Shown: positions 27,459 through 41,439 of the stretch, one piece after another
How the letters are laid out: every line of letters begins with the position of its first letter
How positions within the stretch are numbered: the first letter of the stretch is position 1
Source of the DNA: Puffinus mauretanicus
Taxonomy: Eukaryota > Chordata > Aves > Procellariiformes > Procellariidae
DNA: 64,000 bases
Direction of reading: 5' to 3'
Assembly: GCA_023333565.1 (NCBI GenBank)
Contig: JAJKFH010003762.1
Span: 2,232,001-2,296,000, forward strand
Position numbers and translations under genes: made by a program
Notes under the pieces: generated by a model
Database searches by the model: none
Told to the model about the DNA's origin: nothing
Seen by the model: the letters and a program-made list of their open reading frames with translations, nothing else

Positions 27459-29234
27459 GGTGGAAACATAATAACATTAAACAGGCAGGTTGGATATTTC
27501 AAATGCAGCCATACTGTTATCAGTAACAGTTCTGCACTACAGAGGTAGTAAGGAAGAAATTTATCACTTTTCACAAATGTTGTCCCACTGGTTTATTTAC
27601 CAGCTGTTTCTAATTTTGCAATCAGATTGTAAAGAAGCACTTTTCATTTCTACATTATACAGCAGAATGAGGATTTGCTATTTAAGTGGGCTTGGCAGAC
27701 TTGCAACACAAATAACAATATAAAACTCTACTAATGTAGAAGGTGCATGTGGGCAATCCATCCCACAGGTGAATTTTATTCTGGATATACTTAGGAATCT
27801 CCTAGCAAAAGACACTACGTGTTTATGTAATTAAAGTCACAAAATGCGCACACACAAAAGCGTAAGAAATTTCATAAGCAATTTTAACTTTTGTCTTTTT
27901 AAATCTTTTTAGTACTTCATTTTGCAACATTCTCTCTCTTTTTTTTTTTTAATCTGAATATAAATTATTTCTGCCTGAAGGAAAACCAATTGGGGAAATT
28001 CTGCTTAAACGTGCATATTTCCTCTGCATAGATACTCATGAATGTATGCTGAGTTTCTTTCAATTATTTATACATTATAGTTTTTAATTGAAAAACACTT
28101 GCCATAAACAACTCAAAATACAAAGTCAACAATTTCTTAGCAACGGATTAAATAGGACCTGTTAAGAACAAGAAAATAATCAGTTTAGACTTTTTATGTT
28201 CCAAAACAAAAAAATAATGTTATGAACTGTCTTTAAGTTGTTGTTTACCAAATATATATATAGTAATTAACACTTAAACTTCAGAAACTTGAATCAAATG
28301 CCCATTAAACTCAATAGGAATCTTTTCACCCACTTCTATAATGCCTTGATTAAAAACTTTAATTTCAACAGTATAGTAAAACGATAGGTATAATCCTACT
28401 TCTCGGTCTTAACCCAGACTGTCAAAGTCTGTAAGAACCCTGGGGTTTTTTTTTCCACAACAAATTAATTAAAATTATTTACAAGTCCCTTGTGTTCAGT
28501 AGGCCTTTCAACCAGAAAACTCTATCAAATTTTAACATATGAAATAGACTGTATTTTATCCATGATTACAGATAGAACAATTATAACTTTCTCATAAATT
28601 AGGTCCAATTTATTAATATTTTTGGGGTGGGTGAGGAGTAAACTCTCTTATCCTTCAAAACAGTGTGGCTGCTTGCAAACTGCCTGTTAGGAAAAGTCCC
28701 TGCAACACTCCTAATTACCAAACTGTGCCCATGAATAATTGCAGGGCAAGAAAGTCCAAGTTAGCACAAGCTAAAAGCATGTGCAGGACTATTAACACCA
28801 GCCTGTGCTCCAATGCTCATAGATATCCCAATGCACTGCTTAATTTACTCATGCAGGAAAGCAACCATGGCCTGTGAATGTCCACCTTTGCTGCTAACGT
28901 CTGAAAGGTAAGCGTTGAGATCCTTGCATCATTCTAGGGTGGGAGGATAGATATTTATAAGAAGATTGTAGTGGTGATGTTTTTGTTGCTTCCTCCAGAG
29001 TTCTCGATGTCACTCTTCCTGCTCCACTGTCCCCCACACAACGTACCACTAACCTATCTTTTTGTAAGGGTGTGCCTTAAGGAAAGAACAGTCATGCATC
29101 TGTATTACGAAACCACCATCAGCTATCTTAATTAGTCATCTTTAAGCTTCTCTCACAAATGCAGAATTGCTTGACTTTAAGATTGAAATGTTGGTATCTG
29201 AAGTACTGGCTTTAAAGCACTGGCTATATTTGAA

Positions 29235-29340
29235 TGTGTGTGTACATGCATATGCATATATATGTCTGTATATAGATGAGTACGTATATATACATGTACG
29301 TACACACACATCTATATGCACACATATTTATACAAACATC
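29235..29340. repeat. TG/TA/CA-rich alternating purine-pyrimidine tract
   Basis: Imperfect runs such as GTGTGTGTACATGCATATGC, ATATATATGTCTGTATATAG and CGTACACACACATCTATATG. It is a degenerate microsatellite. The 83-codon open frame over it (Ile/Tyr/His repeats) is a by-product. Confidence 0.85.
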
Positions 29341-30303
29341 TGTATTACTTCCAATGGCCTTGATGGCTGCTTTTCGCACAAGTACACTTTCAGATATCTG
29401 TTTTTATTACGCTTTTGAATAATATATCTAATTTTGTTATAACATATTTGAGGCAAATAGCTCCTACACATACAAATTCCTTGTTTCCCCTGGACTGCTT
29501 TTGATACTGATATAAGTTATCTGAAACTTTGGGATGCATATATTTAAGGTCTACACCATTTCATGCATGATAGATGTTAACCATTTAATACAAAACAGAA
29601 AGCACTCAAATATTGTAATGATGAGCACTAGCAGTGTAAACTAGCACTAGCCATTATGTTTATCGGTACACTCAGACTGTGTTTCTTCCGCAAGATACAA
29701 CAGTGTAAACCTGCAGTTCACAATTAGCAGAATTTACACTAATATAACAGAACTATCACAGACTATGATAATCTTCTTATTGTCTGATATGCAGAAAAAT
29801 GCACACATTTATAATTCCTGTGCTTTGAATGTGTTTTAGAAGTAAAATTAATTTTTCTTAACTGAGATTCTGTCACAAAGTCTGTGCTTACTTGGATGAC
29901 AAGTAATGCTGGATTTAATGTGTGAAAAAAAAAATTAAAATATGACATAGCTTTTTCAATGTGTATAAAGTGACATCGGCATGTTTAATAGCTATATGAG
30001 AAAATGATTAGTAACCAAACTAATAAAACAATTTCTTGTCAGCCCCCTGAAGAAAGAGAAACTATGAGGTGAGTACAGCTAATTAAACAGGATCATAACC
30101 TGAACACTCCTACAATAATCAACGAGTAGCATCTCATTTTGGTAACTTGTAAACAGAGACCTTATTTTACAAACAGGGTTTTTTACAGAAGAGGTTAAAA
30201 TCTCATTCTGCAAAGAACTGCGACTAAAATCATGTTTGCTCCAAGCAGAATGTTCCATTTATGTCTGCAGCAGGCTACTCAATTATTATTGTTTTCTTTG
30301 CCT

Positions 30304-30337
30304 TATGGACTGACAGCCACTATGTACTGACAGCCAC
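30304..30337. repeat. 17-bp tandem duplication next to a small hairpin
   Basis: TATGGACTGACAGCCAC (30304-30320) is followed directly by TATGTACTGACAGCCAC (30321-30337), 16 of 17 identical. The second copy's end, CAGCCAC, pairs with GTGGCTG at 30343-30349. Confidence 0.85.
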
Positions 30338-30829
30338 TGCTGTGGCTGCATCCAAATATCATGACTGAAGTCTATGCTGCCGACACCTCAAATATTTAGC
30401 TTTGGAGATTAATGAACATCAGATTATATCCAGCCTTTAGGACAGGGACCAGGCTGAAAGTCAAAGAACTTTAAATTTGATTACACAAAAATTACCCAGG
30501 AAATGTATTGATTTGCTTCCAAGGCAAACAACAATCTTTACAAGTACATGTTTAACTTTATACTCCCAGGCAATCAGTCCTAAGCATATATAGACAGCTT
30601 CAGTGGACAAGTAATAAAAAATACACCATTGGGTGAGAGAACTGAAAAGAACTGGTACAATATATTTATATCTAAAAGGATGCACACATGAATGTCTGTA
30701 AGACTAACTTCTCATTCTTGTAAATTCTCCTATCTTCCTGGCTGCACTATTAATCAATGCAGTTAATATACATAAGATGATTTAAATCAGGTGGAAGTAT
30801 CATGGCATCATTCACATACCTACATCCCT

Positions 30830-30928
30830 GTATTTATATAGGTACACATACATATTCCTATATGTATATATTAATGCACACATACATGTCTATACATGTG
30901 TATCTATGCCTGTATATATGTATATACC
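30830..30928. repeat. TATA/TGTG/CACA composite microsatellite
   Basis: About 100 bp of alternating motifs (GGTACACATACATATTCC, TATATGTATATATTAATG, CACACATACATGTCTATACA, TATATATGTATATACCCC). No gene overlaps it. Confidence 0.85.
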
Positions 30929-32485
30929 CCCATAGGAAGTGAGCATCTGACTCATTCAGTTCACAAACAAATTAGATTACAGCATTATAAATAACTGAAC
31001 AAAAAAAAGACCATTTAAGTTACAAGCTGTATTTATCTGTTCTAATATCAAAAATAGCATGTTTAGAATTTTACTTATAACACCATTAATACTCATGCAA
31101 TTTTATGAGATGCCAACTCAACATCTGGTCTTGCATTTTTTCTACAATCAGAACTTGTGATTTAATTTTTCACTCGCTGAAAATAAAAAGTGCAGGGAAT
31201 ACATCTGCTGTCTTTTTCTCAGTGGTCCGTCAAAGCAAAGCCTACGCTTACTCTCTCAGCTTCTTCATTTTTTCACCTCTCTGTGGAAATAAAATATTTG
31301 CAAAAGACAGATCCTACAGATTCAGTCGAGCTTTACCCTGGGCAGTGAAAATACACCTTGCTTTATCTCTCCTTACCAGTGTTAATAAGACGACTCTCTT
31401 CCGGAAGTTTCTAATATTTTACAGCAGGAAAATGAAATTTCCCCTCCTCTGAGCATCTCAAAGTGCATTTCATAACTTTACTTATGTGCTTTCGTCATGG
31501 GCTTAAAGATATTTAAGAATTCAACAAATTTTGCTTAACACATCATAAAAGTAGGAAATGTTAAATTTTTTTTAGGCAGTGGCTTGATAACAGTAGAGAG
31601 TCACACTCAGTATGAGCCTTTGAAGCTACAAATAGATAGGGATGTTTGCTTTTATGCACTTTCTTGAATATGAGTATGCAATTTATGCAGAAACAAAGAA
31701 TGTAGATGTCATACCTGAAAACACAAATTAAAAATACAACTTGTAAGAAAAGTAATCCTTCCATTTTATTGATCATTTGTATGAACTCAAATTTTAAAAC
31801 TGAATCCTACTCTGGGTGTTGCAGGCAAAAAAAATATGGCAACAGTTCAGAGGAAAACAGTGTGAATGATCAGCAGTCTAGAAAATATGAGGAAATATTG
31901 AAAAAGGTGTGATGTTTCAGCTTTAAGAGAACGTAGGGAAAAAACAGGACATAACCTTTCAATTTTAAAAAAAAAATAATAAAAAAAAAAAAGGCTGCAG
32001 TTTTTATGTTTTATGTCCAGGTTTAGGCCATCTTTCAAAACACACCCATTCTGTCAGACATTTACTGGAATTATACTATTTCCACAAAATACTTCGATTT
32101 CCATGAATCTTCTTTTTTCTGAGAAAAGCCATTCTATTTGAGAAATCAGCGACAAGTTGAGCTCAAAGTTGGAATGGTTTCAACCCACAAAGTCAAACTT
32201 AAAAACAAAAATGTAATGACTATACAAATCACATGTATTTGAAGCAATGATTAGGCATCCAGTACACTTAGGAATTAGAACTGGAAGATAGGTTTTATTC
32301 AGTTACTTGAGGCTCACTCATTGCTTGTCTTCCCACAACATGAAAGGATTTTATACAAACATAGGAAAACACCTTTTTTATACCCAGACTGCTATACACA
32401 CATAAACCTCTCTGCCATAAAAGGTAATGTATGTTTTTAAATATAGAAACAAGGTTCACCTTGATATAAGAAAGTAATATTTTTT

Positions 32486-32672
32486 ACAGTGAGAATGATC
32501 ATTCACTGGAACAGCCTCCCCAGGGATGTGGTGGAGTCCCCATCACTGGAGGTTTTCAAGATGGGATTGGACGGGGTGCTAAAATAATCTCATCTAGGCT
32601 CCCTTTCCCATGAAAGGTTGGACCAGATGATCTTTCGAGGTCCCTTCCAGCCTGGGCTGTTATACGATTCTA
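32486..32672 (+). mobile_element. CR1 LINE 3' UTR fragment
   Basis: Recognised by ACAGTGAGAATGATCATTCA, CTGGAACAGCCTCCCCAGGG, ATGTGGTGGAGTCCCCATCA, CTGGAGGTTTTCAAGATGGG and GAGGTCCCTTCCAGCCTGGG, ending near TTATACGATTCTAG. It is the last 190 bp of a CR1 copy, 5'-truncated, on the plus strand and antisense to TTC29. It is better preserved than the tail at 23700. Confidence 0.97.
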
Positions 32673-33338
32673 GTTACTTCTATTAATATCTTTCTAATTT
32701 CAGAGACTCCCAGTTTGAGGTTACAGATAAACGAATGGAGAAATGGAGCTTGTGATAAGGTATAAATCTGAAGCAAACACCAATGTGGCAGTCACATACA
32801 AAGAAACAGGGTGTCGTTTTCAGTCAAGAGAACCAGAAGGTAGTTTTTAAAAAGAACAGAAAAATATAGGCCGTTTTATCCAAGTGTAAATTGGAAGCAG
32901 GATTAAATTGAGTTATGTGTTCATACCTCTTTTAACCCAGTTTGTGTAACTACAGATACCACCCTACTCAAACCTGTGGCTTGAGGCAGCGTTACCAAAA
33001 ACAAGCAAAAGGAAATAAGGTCAAACCCAAAGAATCTTTGCACTAAACAAATGCTTCCTTTAAACTTGTGTTTTGTTTTTCACTTGTGAAAGACTGAGTA
33101 CTTTCAACTGTAGATGGAATGTCAACAGAGGAAACAAGTCTGTGAATAATTATAGACTTCTTTGTCTTTCTATTCGCTGGTCCAAAAATTAAAATTGCAA
33201 CAGTTTTAAAACTTCTTTTAAATTGTGATTGCAAATCAATTTTACATTGAAATACTGTGCCCTGTGATGAAACACAAATTGCCAAATATGACTGTCTCAA
33301 TGCTGATATAATATAGCTTTATGATCTCAGTGACTTAC

Positions 33339-33524
33339 CTTGTTCCTCGTTGATGAGGCCCATATTTGCATGTGCTTGTGCCTCTCTTTTCCCACCATCA
33401 ATTTTTATTAGTTGAGCCGTGTTAAAGCATTGCTCATAAAAGTAATTACTTAACCATTTGTCCTCAGGGTCATTGAAACAGTAGGCCAAGTTAAGCTGGT
33501 TATCATACACCTTCTCATAGTGCC
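33339..33524 (-). CDS. TTC29: TTC29 coding exon 4 (residues 134-196)
   Basis: This 186-bp exon begins at the acceptor TTTTTAAAG|GG and ends at GAACAAG|GTAAGT, a near-perfect donor. Translation gives HYEKVYDNQLNLAYCFNDPE and then DKWLSNYFYEQCFNTAQLIK. After IDGGKREAQAH comes the first half of a TPR (about residues 182-196, with Gly189 at TPR position 8). The human protein has EDKW-R-NHFYERCF-IAQLIKIDCGKKEAEAH at the same place. This is the region where the TPR array begins. The second half of the TPR lies in the next exon, across a 17.6-kb intron. The terminal G combines with GT of exon 5 to make Gly196. Confidence 0.97.
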
Positions 33525-36304
33525 CTTTAAAAACAAAAATTACAATCAAAATGTTAGATTATCATCAGCTTTCAGAAATCTTACCTATTACAGCAATAAC
33601 CATATAATGAAAATGAAGAGCTATTTATATTTCCACCACTCAAATACCACCAAGTTCTCCTACATGTCCACTCAAAGAAATATGATAAGGGGAAAATGAT
33701 AACCTTACAAGTTAGGCAGAATTGAAAACTTATTTTAGTAAAACCACAATAAATTGCTCTCATTTCTGTATGCAAAACCAAAATTCAGTTCAATAAAACA
33801 TGCAAAACCTGGATAAGACATTGGCTAGTCAAAAGAGAGAAGCTAGAGTGAGCAAAAACAGCACACAGTCACCGCTGGAGAAGCACTTGTCTGAGCCACT
33901 GAGACCTGAAAAGGCAGCAAGAGCTTTCAAAACAGGTCTAAGGTACCAACTGCGGTGATGGAGATAAAGAACCACATAAAACACTCTGCAAACGCAATCC
34001 ATTAATTCATACCATTTTAAATGTTCAAAGTAAGACTAACAAGAAAGGCTTTGAGTTTTCATGTATATTCCCATTTTTAGTACCTTATCACTCTTAGAAA
34101 TTAAGGACAAATTGAAATTTTACACCTTGCCCTGAAAAAGACAGTTCACCAAGATATTGCTCTCAGAACAAATGTGGAAAGCAGGGGAGACTCAAAGTCA
34201 CAGATCTCCTTTATGATCTGAAGAAAAAAAAACAAACCACATTTAGTTCCCACTCTTTGTCATCTCAGACAGCTAAATGAACACACACTACCCCTAAAAT
34301 TTATAAAAAGACTGCAAGTCCCAAATCTAAGTAGCATTACAAAATTATCAACAAATACATTATTCACAATTTAAAATTACAGAATGGGAGCTTCTACAGA
34401 ATTAGAGTTATTTCTCTCAGAAAAGCATCTTTAAAAAAAAAAATCCACAAAAAATCCTCTTTGGATTATTCCAAAACTATATTAATTTGGAGTAGAGATG
34501 TAAAACTTACCTGACAACTCTTATCATACAGCTTCTCCCTAAGGGGGATTTGAAATATATATTCCCTACATGATGTTGAAGAATCTATGAGATAATAAAG
34601 TACAGCATGAACCTGTATGTTTCACAGCTAAATTTATCGCTGGCTAAACTAAATGAATTTTCTTTCCAAACTCTGCTCATGTCAGATGTGAATGGGAATA
34701 ATTAGCTAAAATTCCATTGCAGGTTGGCTACTTATTGTGTTTGCGGCTGCTAAATTAATGTAAGCCAAACAGCTAGTTCTTAAAAGAATTTTCATGTAGC
34801 TGGGTAAAGAAGGAGTTAAGAACCACAAGTCCTGCAGCAGGTAAGAGACTGTTTGGTTAAGCTAGATGTGTGAACAGAACTGCTTTGTTTTCCGGAGTTC
34901 TGCAATTTGTAAGCTGTGCTCAACGAAGAGAGAAAAGGGGGAAAAGAAAGAAAAAACCCCTCTTACACCTGGGTATGGAGCACCACACAGAAATCAACCA
35001 GGGAAAAAAACTGATTTCAATACAGGCAAGATCTCACTCAAAATCCAGATCTTTTTTAAGTGTTTTAAAACTATGATATCATATCAAAACATTCTGATCA
35101 AAAGATGAAGTTAAATTCTCTTCTTTTGTTATCTGCAGGAAGACTTGGGGAAAATCCAACTTTCAAAAAGGACTAATTTCTCAACTGTAAATTCAATCAT
35201 CTATGTGAGTCACTTGCATTGTTTGGAACAAACGGCAGCAATGCATCACTAAACCACTCAAGAGAGTGTTTCCTCAGCTTCATCTCTAGTATGTTCTGTC
35301 TCAAAATTAAAAATGACAAATTACGTATGGCCCAATAGGAAGTAATCTAAATCTCTCATTCTGTCTGTTGTCATGACTAAGTTCTTCGACTTCAGAACAT
35401 CTTAATAAAGCTCTTCAGTGTGTTGCACAACACAGAAGAAACTTTATTGTGTCTTCTGAAAGAATTCTGTTACCACCTAATCATGTCTGCAGTCTTCAAG
35501 AGGTTTATCTAGTATTTGTTTCTCCTCCATTTTTATCTATCTTGGCCATTTTGAAGAACATTGCCTGAATTTTCCCTGCTTGAAGTTTTCTGAAATCAAG
35601 CTGAAATGTCTTTTCCCCATTCTTGAACACTCTCTGGTTTTGTCATTTGATTTATAAATTCATTCCTCTTCTTTGATGGTAACCAATACTTTTTTGTTGC
35701 TTTTGCTTTTTTATTTATTATTTTGCTTTCCTATTTATTTTCTCAGATTTTTTCCTCCATAAGTGGTACCTCATATTTCTACCTTTTTAATAATTCCCAT
35801 TAAAATATATAAAATTATGATTTTTGAACCAGTTTGTGTTACATACATTTCAATTTCTAGTATTTTAAATAAGATAACACCCCTTCCAAGAAATTAGAAT
35901 GTTTCACAATCTCTTTAGAATCACCATAATAGAAATATCACAGAAATTATATCTAGATTATCATCTCATCATTTGTATCTAAAGTTTGATACCAAAACAT
36001 GCCAAAACATCGGCTTACGTTTAGAAATTTGGCTTTGAGAGGAATAATTATCAATATATAGACTTCATGTATATTTCTAATCAGAACATTCTTCATGGCT
36101 GTGAGTTTTCACGCCTTTTGTTCCCCCTCAAGGCTGAAAAAGTACCTCTTAGGTACCTCTTCCTCAGAATATTCAGGAGCGTACATCATATAAAACTTAT
36201 TCATACATTAGAAATTAAGACTATTTTGGTACAATAGCCTCATAAAAATCTCTGCAAATGATACTGAAATGGAAGTAACAGAACTGGTTTGGGCTTAATA
36301 AAGA

Positions 36305-36392
36305 TATACCTATCTATCTGTGTGTGTGCACACATGTATGCATATATATATACATATATATATATGTAAGCACATTTATACATATGTATAGA
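36305..36392. repeat. (TCTA/TG/TA) composite microsatellite
   Basis: Contains CTATCTATCTGTGTGTGTGC, ACACATGTATGCATATATAT and ATACATATATATATATGTAA. It is a strongly alternating purine-pyrimidine tract. Confidence 0.88.
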
Positions 36393-39300
36393 TAAAAAAG
36401 TCAAGACACAGTTGGGATTCATCCAAACTAACCAATTTAGATATAGATATGGGTTATCTAGGATCTCTTTACTTTCAATGAAGAAAAGCAGATACTTCTT
36501 GGCTGTGATTTATCTCATCCCAACTTAAACATCTATTGCAGCACAAGGGAACACTTCTAAAGATTATCTCAAAAGTAAAAGGCAGAGGTTCCCATGACAA
36601 TTACAAGTACATAAACAAATAACCACATGAACAGAGAAATACAAAACCTAATTATAACCACTAATGTAAAGATAACAATGCACATCATGTATAGATTACA
36701 GCTAAGTGAAAATGAACTTAGAAGATACCAGAGGATACATACAAATGGTTACAATAACACAGTAAGGGGAAAGATAATTGGATTGAGGTAGAACACTAGA
36801 TACAGATTTGTTGCCTCTGAAATCTTTGCTACAAAGTACCAAGGAACTAATTCTACATAAAATTACGCAAATAACTTCAGGTAGTGCCCTACAAATCTCA
36901 AGAGATGGAACTGACCTGAGGCAGACTATTGCTACTGCCACAGCTTTGATTGAATGAACTTTAATGTGACCCTCTGATGACTATCCTGCCGGTGAATAAC
37001 AATGAGAAGTGCACAAAGACAACCATTTCTCTGTAATTGTCTTGGACAGTGGCTGACCAGATATGCTGGTCCTAAAATAAACCCCAAAAGATAGACTTTT
37101 AAAAGCCGTATTGTCTTCTGGACTCAAAGTCTGATTTACAAATCAAGAAATTCATTGAGATTATTCTGACAGTGGTAAAGGTATCATGTCAGACTTCGTA
37201 AAAGTGAACTTTTACCTCCCCAGGAGAAGAAAAATATTAGAATAGGTAAATACTCTCTTCCATAAAATCTCCCATAGGTAGTTCAGTCATTAAAGCTTTG
37301 ACCTCTCTGATTGTGTATAGTAAGTTCTCTACAACTGATAATAGAATACATGTAGACAAGTCGTCTTTATGTATCTTTGATACAAAAAAAAAAAATTATC
37401 TGCACCACTTATCAGAGAGGGAACGACAGCACTGGAATGTGATACCGAATGAACAGAAAGAGAAGTTTGAATCACACAAGCAATTGTAAAACGGTTGCTG
37501 TAAGACAAATTCCTGGTTTTAAATAAGAAACAATTAAGAAAGCACATAGATAAAGGTTCAAAGGCTGATCCCATTAATCTTTCAAAAATTACATTAATTT
37601 CATAAAACATTGGAAGCTAAATCCAGGTCTTCCAGAACATTTAAGTCACAGGATTGTGAGAACACTGTAAAGATGAACATCCACCCAAAAAGGCAGCTAC
37701 ACAGAACAAACAGAACTTGATGGAGCAGATGGTGAGGCCTGATAGTTCTCAGTTTTGGACTTAATTGAAAATGTGAAGCAGGGCTAAGAACATATCTTAT
37801 GGGCAATTATCCAACAGAACATTTTTTTCAATGCCAAATTACCAAATTAAAGGCAGTAATATTTCACAGAAATTAAGCAGAAAACAAATTAAAAGTCATG
37901 CTATGTTGCAGCATTTGTTTTATAATATTTTAATTTTTTAAAATGTTTTTGTCACAGAATATAAATGACAGAAAATGGACTTATTTCATTTTGTTTGATC
38001 TGAACTTGTCAAAATATTTTATATCCATTGTCCTTTGCAATGGAAAACAACTTTGAAATTGGGTGTCTATTAGAAAAGGAAAGTATCCCTATCAAATCTC
38101 GCCGAGATCTTTTTGTTAAACAGAGATTTAAAAAAAAATCCCTTCAACTTGAGCTTAAACATTAAACCCCATATATTAAACACATATAGTATTTCCTGCT
38201 CTGCATCAGCATCTCTTCAGGTGCATCTCAACTGCCAGGTAGGATCTCCCCTTGTTATGCTCAAGCCACAGTCCCTGGTTGGGCCCACCGAACAACATCT
38301 TCGTTTGTTCCTGGGCTCTTCTCAGGAACGGTTCCCTTGGCAAGCAAAGGTGTGCATGGAACAGAGGATCATTCAAATCCATGGTCCGCATGTTTGTTGT
38401 GTGCAGCTAGACAACTACTAAGTAGTGCAATGCACAGGGATAGTGAGGTGGAGTTTGAGTATGACAATCCCAACAGAGCTAAGATGAGAGAAAAGAAATA
38501 TACAGATGACCTGCAAGCCATAATAGTGTGATTTAAGTACAACTGCTGCCACATCTGTATGATCTCCTTCATGACACGATGTAGTGGAAGAAAGGAAAAG
38601 TAGTACAGAAATGGTCTTTAGAGAACAGATGAAAACAACAACATGAAGAGATCCTGGCTTGGTATTTTCCTTGAAGAAGAAAAGAAAGAGGCTGTTGTTC
38701 TTGTTAATGGAAAATAGAACTTGTACTCATTTTTAAAATACAGGTATCGGAAAGAAATTTTTCAACATCCATTTATGTCTCAATATTTTCCACTCGGAAA
38801 ACCACCAGTCAGTCATCTGTGCCTGCCAAATGACAGCCATATAGAAACTAAGCTAAACTCACACACAAATGAAGAAAGGTTGCTGCGGGGTAGCATGCTG
38901 ACACCATCAAGTTTCAGGCAGAGCCTCTGTTTCTTAGGTATCATGAGGCAGGGTGTACACAGAACACACCCCTCCCAACACTGTACATAAGAGTACATAA
39001 GAGGAATATATTCAATGAAAGTACAATCTATACAAAGATACTAAGGAAATGGTCAGGATATAATTTTGCCAAGTAAGGATAAAGCTATCTAATGATAATG
39101 ATGTAAGGCAATTAACTGGTAATCTGGGATGCTAAAGGAGGGCTTGAAGCCATTGCAATGAAAACACACTACTGAAATTTTCTGAGAAATGCTGCTTCTG
39201 TGGAAGTCAATGGTAGTTCTAAAATTGGCTATATTTTGAGAAGGCTTGGTTTCTTTCCTGGTCAGAATCACTTCACTTTTTGTAAGATAATTACAAAAAT

Positions 39301-41439
39301 AATAAACTCCTCCATTGGTCTCTAGCAACTGCTGCATTTTTTCCTGAGATACAATATTAAGTAGAGAAAGACAAACCTGCTTAGAAAATAAAACAGTGTT
39401 CCTTTCCCCATCCCCCCAAAACCTAACAAAACTCCGCCTCCTCCAAGCAAATATTAAAAGAAGTTTTTGTATGTTTATCTTTTTTCTTTTTTAATGCATA
39501 ACCTCTTTCCTTTTTTTTCCCTAAAATAGCATGGGTAATATGGTTATTGCAATGTTTCTAGTCCAGCCTAAGGCGTAAGTGTGAAATCTTACAGAAAAGC
39601 TTTCCACCGTAAAATGCTAAACTCTGTTTTTAACCTTAAGTACCTCAGACAAAGAAAGATTTTCCAGTGCAAACACATCAAATACTCATGCTTTCTTCAT
39701 ATACTTTATGAAAAGCCATCTTTTACAACTTTTTACTGTCCAAAGTTTTCTCTATACTGAAGTGAGGAAAAAAGAGACAAGTTAGCACTTCCCTCTAATC
39801 CTGTGTGTCTGATATTCTCTAGAACAAGGGTCAGCAGCCTGGAGCACATGCACAGATTCAGCATTTAGCATACAGCATACCACAAAGGTTGCATGGGGTC
39901 AGGAACCAGGAGCAGATGGAATCTGAGAAAGGCAACAGCTTCCAGGTCTTAACTCCTACTCTCCACTAGCTGCCCCAACGACCAACTAACAAGCAGTGTC
40001 TTGCCCCTTTGAAGGCATGTTCATACCCGAGTATAGGCTCCGTGCATTGGCTTTGGCACAGTGAACACAGTGATCTGCCACTGCAGGGCTGACTGCTCAA
40101 TACACGTTGCAGCCACTGAACTGTGGCATTTTCCCTGGTTTTGCTCCCCTGCTCTGGCAAAGTAGGGCCAATGGCTGAGACATCTCTCCCTTTAATTGTT
40201 CTTGAGCTGTAACTTGCCTTGCATCCTCTTCAACTTGTACAATACAAGTAAACCAGCTCACTCTAGCAAGCACTGGTCACATGAGCTCTTCAAGGCCTCT
40301 GCTAGTCCTAGGTAAGAATTCAGTTAGGGTTCAAGCCTACATTTAATATGTAATTCAGATGTAATCTGAAGAGCAACACTTTTCAAGCCCTCCTGAAATA
40401 ATACTGGGACAGGTGACCTCTAATCTGACAAAAAAGAAATTTGGCACACTATCACTGACAGGCTGGCCTCAGCCTAAAACACACAATTGATGCTTTACAG
40501 AATAATTTGCATCCTATCAATCATCCTTCTGGTAGGATCAGTGCTAACTAACTAAATAAAATTAGCTACACAATACTTCGATGAGATGATTCAAAGAAGT
40601 GGCTTAGCCTAAAGAGCATACAGACCCAACAAGTAAATTAGCAATGCATTTTAAAACAATAAGACAGACTGTAGCAGCCAAGTAGTGATTTAAAGAATCA
40701 GTTACATTCATATGGTAAACTCCGTGCAAATACCAGCTTACGGGTCTTAATTTCACTTTTAAATACTTTTATCTGAGGAACAGCAACATTATAATTAAAA
40801 TGAACTGTTCTCCCAGGCACACATTACACTGGGTGCTGCTCAAAAATTCCAAAATATGAGTAAAAGACTTCTTAGCTGAATTTCCTTTGTTCCTACTTCT
40901 TCCCCATGACCCACCCAAACACATAGAAATAGTCAAATTTTGTCTGAGTCTTAGACAGACAAAATGGACAAAAAGTATTCTATTCAGTTGGCGCACCTCT
41001 GTAGGCTATGGTCATAATCTGTTCACAGGGTGTCAGCAGCCAAAGGATATTTAGTTAGCAACCCTCAATGTCTGACAAGGATGGACTGCAGCTTCAAACT
41101 CTCCCTCCCGCTAACTCGCAGAACAGTACTGAGTAGGGGCTAGGGAGCTATGGCTCTTCAAAGGGATAGCAACAACCACCTGCCAGCTCTGCATTATACC
41201 TTTCAAGGACAATTATACCTTTAAGTGAAATTACTCTGAGGAGTACAATCAGGCAGGCAAGCAGGCAATCGGGCAAGCCATTCCATGGCCTCAAAATATA
41301 ACTTTCTTTTTGAAAAAAAACCCCCAAAATTTTCATACATGTGCCAAAAAGTAACTGTATACATCAAATGCCAAGCTATGTAGATACATTGCTTTGGCAT
41401 TTATCCTGCATTCTTCTGGAAAAAACCATACAAGTATAA

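Larger units (their letters stand above)
15710..33338 (-). other. TTC29 intron between coding exons 4 and 5
   Basis: The largest intron seen (17.6 kb). It contains CR1 tails at 23700-23778 and 32486-32672, a solo LTR at 26944-27458, TG/TA tracts at 29235-29340 and 30830-30928, a 17-bp tandem duplication at 30304-30337, and homopolymer runs (T17 at 19888-19904, A-rich at 20169-20180 and 31969-31992). Probable old repeat relics are near 23215-23275 and 28295-28340. Elsewhere I see only AT-rich unique sequence. Open frames such as 31105-31452 plus (115 codons) show no recognisable domain. Confidence 0.85.

Noticed and set aside
31105..31452. 115-codon plus-strand frame
   Set aside because: No domain recognised, no promoter or splice support, and it lies in a TTC29 intron.
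33043..33300. 85-codon minus-strand frame just downstream of exon 4
   Set aside because: The exon 4 frame hits a stop 7 codons after the donor, and this frame is not joined to it; it is intronic.
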